Positions 12,895 through 15,155 of a DNA stretch of 15,155 bases are shown here, piece by piece. The position numbers and the translations under genes were made by a program. The DNA is from Acidimicrobiaceae bacterium. Lineage in GTDB: Bacteria > Actinomycetota > Acidimicrobiia > Acidimicrobiales > MedAcidi-G1. Numbering within the stretch: the stretch's first letter is position 1; every line of letters starts with the position of its first letter. The stretch covers positions 1-15,155 of the forward strand of contig PAXM01000064.1 in NCBI GenBank assembly GCA_002714485.1, read 5' to 3'. The notes below the pieces were generated by a model. It was not told the origin of the DNA, did not search any database, and saw nothing but the letters and a program-made list of their open reading frames with translations.

Positions 12895-13769
12895 GCTGAC
12901 ACCCGATGGGGGTCCCGCCCGGGATTGAGACGTCGGGTGGGGTCAAATGAGTCCCGTACCCGCTCCCCCAGTGCTCGGACGCCAACAGACACGTTGCCCG
13001 ACTCTGGCCGATCCGATTGATGGACCACACCGGCCCCCACCTCCAAGACGCCACCCGGCGGTAGGACTCCAGTCCAGCGATCCCACTCCGCGGGTAGAAC
13101 CGGCTCTCCAGTCGGCGCCATTCCGATCGCCTGAAGGCGCCCTACCTCCTCGTCCACGTCCTGGCCATTCCCCTCAACCCGCACCGTGGTCTCGACGCCG
13201 TCCCACAAGACCGTCGCCGGCCGGTAGAGCACATCGACCACCTCCCCGGTACTTACTGCTCCCGACATCCAAGCGAAGGCCTCGGGTAGTGGCCTAGTCC
13301 GGAGGATGACCCGTCCCACGAGAGCCAGAGTGCCCAGTGATCCCACGAGAAGCCGGCAAAGGTCATATCCAGTCACGTTCTTCACTGTCGGCCCACCTGC
13401 CGTGAATAAGGCACCATCAGCACCGACACAGTCTGCTTGCAGCAGAACGTCAGTCAACTCGCCTAGCCGGCCCCGTCTTAGCGAACTCCGGCCGATCATC
13501 AGGGCCCCACCGACTGTAGAGCCATGCGGACCATCGATGGCCACCTCCTGACCGTCCTCAGCCAGCGCTGCGCTGAGAGTCGCAACAGTCGTACCTGCAC
13601 CGACCGTCACCGTCATCTCGGCCGGCTCAAACGCCTCTATACCCGACGGTGCCGTAACAGACCGAACACCAGCGTCATCACCGCCAACCTCCCAGCGCGT
13701 CCCACCACCACGTACGCAGACCGGATCTGACTCGCCGACGTCATTGCGGAAGGCCGTCAAGTCGATCAC
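12891..13769 (-). CDS. glcE: Glycolate oxidase FAD-binding subunit GlcE
   Basis: This 292-residue subunit is the shorter of the two FAD-linked partners in the GlcDEF complex. Motifs are RGGGTRWEVGG near the N-terminus (20-30), VGAGTTVATLSAAL (56-69), GPHGSTVGGAL (80-90) and TAGGPTVKNVTGYDL (123-137), all matching GlcE. It ends in the usual FDPTRRLNPG segment. The open frame runs back to 13817, but GTG at 13767-13769 is chosen: it overlaps the glcD stop by four bases (GTGA) and has a strong GGAGGGG site eight bases upstream. It is shorter than the 350-residue E. coli GlcE but complete in its motifs. Confidence 0.92.
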   Translation of the reverse strand: MIDLTAFRNDVGESDPVCVRGGGTRWEVGGDDAGVRSVTAPSGIEAFEPAEMTVTVGAGTTVATLSAALAEDGQEVAIDGPHGSTVGGALMIGRSSLRRGRLGELTDVLLQADCVGADGALFTAGGPTVKNVTGYDLCRLLVGSLGTLALVGRVILRTRPLPEAFAWMSGAVSTGEVVDVLYRPATVLWDGVETTVRVEGNGQDVDEEVGRLQAIGMAPTGEPVLPAEWDRWTGVLPPGGVLEVGAGVVHQSDRPESGNVSVGVRALGERVRDSFDPTRRLNPGRDPHRVSA

Positions 13770-15155
13770 ACCCACGTCCCCTCCGGCGCACGTTCGAGGC
13801 CGGTCACGTGCCCGCAACTCGCCCCGCTCGGTAGCACCTTTGCGGGATTGGCCAACCCGTCGGGGTCGAACGCCCGACGCAACCGGTCCTGCGCTTCCAG
13901 GTCGGCCGAACTGAACTGCAGTGACATGAACTTTTTCTTCTCGAGGCCGATGCCGTGCTCCCCGGACAGAACCCCGCCAGCCTCGACCGAGATCCGGACT
14001 ATCTCCTCTCCGGCGTCTAGTACCTGCTCCATAACTCCGGGTTCACGAGCATCAAAGACAATCAGGGGGTGCAGGTTCCCATCCCCGGCGTGGAACACGT
14101 TCATCACGATCAGGCCCCGCTCCTCAACCACCTCATACACCCGGGTCAGGACCTCAGCCAAACGTGTTCGTGGGATGACCGTGTCGTTCAGGTAGTAGTC
14201 CGGCTTGATCACAGCAATGGCACCGAATGCACTCTTGCGACCCTTCCATATCCGTACCCGTTCGTCCTCGGTCTCAGCCACCCGGACGGTCCGTGCCCCG
14301 TTGGCCTTCCCAATGGCCTCAATCCGAACGATGGCCGCAGCAACCCCGGCAGACATCCCGTCCAACTCCACGATCAGCACCGCCGCAGCGTCCATCGGAT
14401 AGCCGGCCTCGACAAAAGGTTCAACGGTCTCAATGACCCGTTGGTCCATGATCTCGAGAGCGGCGGGAACGATGCCGTCAGCGATCACCGCACTGACCGT
14501 GTCGGCCGCGCCCTGAACGCTCTCGAAGTCCAACAGCAGGGTCGCCACCTCGGGTGGGTTCTCTGTAAGCCGTACGCAGATCTTCGTTGCGATCCCGAGA
14601 GTTCCCTCACCTCCGACGAAGGCACCACGTAGGTCATAGCCGGCAGCGCGCCCTTCCTCGGCACCGATGACCACCACCGTCCCGTCCGGGAGAACCACCT
14701 CTACGGCCAGCACATGCGCACTTGTCACGCCGTACAAGAGACAGTGCGGCCCTCCCGAGTTGTTGGCTACGTTGCCACCGATGGTGCAGGCCTGCTGACT
14801 GGATGGATCGGGCGCGAAGTGCAACCCTGTTCCCTCTAAGTGGCGCGAAAGATCGAGGTTCACCACCCCAGGCCCAACCCATGCCAGACGACGCTCCACA
14901 TCAACCTCGTGGATGTCGTCCATGCGAGTGGTCACCACCATGACCGGGTCTTCACATGGCACCGCTCCCCCAGACAAACCCGTACCCGCCCCCCGCGGTA
15001 CGAACGGCCGCCCATGGCGGGCCGCAGTGGCCACACATGCCGATACTTCAGCCGTGGTCTCCGGAAAGCACACGATCCCGGCCTGTCCTCCTCTGGTAAC
15101 CGAGCCGTCACGGCTGTAGAGCTTCAAGGCTCCAGCTCCACTCTCCACCCGACCC
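13766..15155 (-). CDS. glcD: Glycolate oxidase catalytic subunit GlcD (partial, 5' end outside window)
   Basis: Here are the last 462 residues of the FAD-dependent catalytic subunit, which oxidises glycolate (or D-lactate in relatives) to glyoxylate. The frame is open to the right edge; the GTG at 15146-15148 is an internal valine, because GlcD proteins have some 30-50 residues before the YSRDGS-like segment. The FAD-binding domain shows PRGAGTGLSGGAVP, then DPSSQQACTIGGNVANNSGG and FVGGEGTLGI. The C-terminal catalytic domain shows FHAGDGNLHPLI and GGVLSGEHGIGLEKKKF, with the metal- and substrate-binding histidines of the family. It overlaps glcE by four bases and heads the operon as seen. 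D-lactate dehydrogenase of the same family is an alternative, but glcE and glcF argue for glycolate. Confidence 0.94.
   Translation of the reverse strand, partial: GRVESGAGALKLYSRDGSVTRGGQAGIVCFPETTAEVSACVATAARHGRPFVPRGAGTGLSGGAVPCEDPVMVVTTRMDDIHEVDVERRLAWVGPGVVNLDLSRHLEGTGLHFAPDPSSQQACTIGGNVANNSGGPHCLLYGVTSAHVLAVEVVLPDGTVVVIGAEEGRAAGYDLRGAFVGGEGTLGIATKICVRLTENPPEVATLLLDFESVQGAADTVSAVIADGIVPAALEIMDQRVIETVEPFVEAGYPMDAAAVLIVELDGMSAGVAAAIVRIEAIGKANGARTVRVAETEDERVRIWKGRKSAFGAIAVIKPDYYLNDTVIPRTRLAEVLTRVYEVVEERGLIVMNVFHAGDGNLHPLIVFDAREPGVMEQVLDAGEEIVRISVEAGGVLSGEHGIGLEKKKFMSLQFSSADLEAQDRLRRAFDPDGLANPAKVLPSGASCGHVTGLERAPEGTWV
13778..13784 (-). promoter_or_regulatory. Ribosome-binding site deciding the glcE start
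   Basis: GGAGGGG on the minus strand lies eight bases before the GTG at 13769, inside the last codons of glcD. It excludes the longer open frame that begins at 13817. Confidence 0.65.

Noticed and set aside
13770..13817. Longer glcE start at 13817
   Set aside because: It would overlap glcD by about 50 bases and lacks a good ribosome-binding site, whereas GTG at 13769 has GGAGGGG and the usual four-base overlap.

Overview
The window looks like chromosomal DNA of a high-GC actinobacterium, most likely an Acidimicrobiia-type lineage. The signs are GC-rich codons, frequent GTG starts, dense stop/start overlaps of the ATGA, GTGA and TGATG type, start sites that look leaderless behind TANNNT boxes, and an F420 synthase gene in which the CofG and CofH halves are fused (FbiC), an actinobacterial arrangement. 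The taxonomic call is inference. I found no rRNA, tRNA, insertion sequence, CRISPR array or phage module. Coding density is very high; the longest stretch without a gene is the 120-base divergent spacer at 3632-3751.

Region A (1-3631, minus strand) is one tightly packed seven-gene run read right to left: an exported PBP4-type D-Ala-D-Ala carboxypeptidase (dacB), a stand-alone LON substrate-binding-domain protein, three small membrane proteins, a ubiquitin-like MoaD/ThiS-type sulfur carrier, and a TtuA-like PP-loop thiotransferase that runs off the left edge. The last two form a plausible tRNA 2-thiolation pair. Almost every junction overlaps or nearly does; the exception is the gap after the LON gene, which carries nested RNA hairpins.

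Region B (3752-8408, plus strand) starts from a leaderless-looking promoter with a small beta-rich unknown, then an overlapping free-standing FIST-domain sensor protein, then transketolase (tkt) and transaldolase (tal), the non-oxidative pentose phosphate pair. Region C (8480-11388, plus strand) is a two-gene unit: an HxlR-type winged-helix regulator with a cysteine-bearing tail, overlapping fbiC by four bases. F420 can be reduced at the expense of glucose-6-phosphate in actinobacteria, so the adjacency of pentose phosphate and F420 genes may be meaningful, but this is inference.

Region D (11439-15155, minus strand) is a glycolate oxidase operon, glcD-glcE-glcF, followed by an overlapping gene for a 66-residue helical protein. 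glcD runs off the right edge. The enzyme would oxidise glycolate to glyoxylate through FAD and iron-sulfur subunits.

The best second-look items are the sulfur carrier, whose Gly-Gly is followed by Ser-Leu and whose Gly-Gly codons double as the ribosome-binding site of the thiotransferase gene; the three small membrane proteins embedded in that operon; the HxlR-fbiC coupling with a possible operator; the FIST protein next to sugar-phosphate genes; and the nested hairpins behind the LON gene. I see no clear evidence of a wholly new defence or mobile system here.
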